Origin: Strongylocentrotus purpuratus
Taxonomy: Eukaryota; Echinodermata; Echinoidea; Camarodonta; Strongylocentrotidae
Assembly (NCBI RefSeq): GCF_000002235.5
Contig: NW_022145605.1
Span: 31,049,274-31,113,273 of the forward strand
Length of the DNA stretch: 64,000 nt
Direction: 5' to 3'
Part shown: positions 63,982-64,000 of the stretch, in pieces
Position numbering within the stretch: position 1 is the first letter of the stretch
Layout: the number at the start of each line of letters is the position of its first letter
The notes under the pieces: model-generated
The model's input: only the letters and a program-made list of their open reading frames with translations
Database searches by the model: none
Told to the model about the DNA's origin: nothing
Program-made: the position numbers and the translations under genes

Positions 63982-64000
63982 GTAATGTTTCATACTCAAT

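Overview
This window is animal nuclear DNA: long introns with GT/AG junctions, many small dispersed repeats, several foldback (MITE-like) families and one young LTR retrotransposon. The gene content, the gene order and the repeat style (acatgtacatgta runs, agcgcttagagac modules, ATT-repeat tails) suggest an invertebrate deuterostome, most likely a sea urchin or relative. That species call is inference, not proven.

Layout. (1) 1-9445, + strand: the 3' coding exons of an ataxin-2 gene (ATXN2), identified by the PAM2 motif and its Q/H/P-rich tail. A 3'UTR with its own intron follows, perhaps to about 13.3 kb. (2) 13.4-15.7 kb: intergenic, with a good tRNA-Glu(CTC) gene on the - strand at 15340-15411. 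(3) 15822 to beyond the right edge, + strand: the 5' part of a very large gene I identify as HECTD4, a giant HECT-family E3 ligase. I can place 25 coding exons with matching splice phases. The exceptions are one frame conflict in exon 2 and a tandemly duplicated exon 20. (4) HECTD4 intron 8 (23.7-31.1 kb) holds a Ty3/gypsy-type LTR retrotransposon in reverse orientation (24756-30737). Its two 989-bp LTRs are nearly identical, most of pol is missing, and one LTR carries a TTAA-flanked MITE. (5) HECTD4 intron 19 (42.8-59.0 kb) holds an uninterrupted class A GPCR gene on the opposite strand (52391-53437) and many foldback elements.

ATXN2 and HECTD4 are also close together in vertebrates (human 12q24), so the pair probably reflects old linkage. 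Ataxin-2 is an RNA-binding, poly(A)-binding-protein-associated factor. HECTD4 is a predicted ubiquitin ligase. Nothing here shows that the two work together. The intronic GPCR is an independent gene.

The strongest leads are the duplicated HECTD4 exon (a candidate mutually exclusive or in-frame retained cassette), the frame conflict in HECTD4 exon 2, the nested antisense GPCR, and the series of TTAA-flanked MITE families in the introns, one of which abuts an ATXN2 splice donor.
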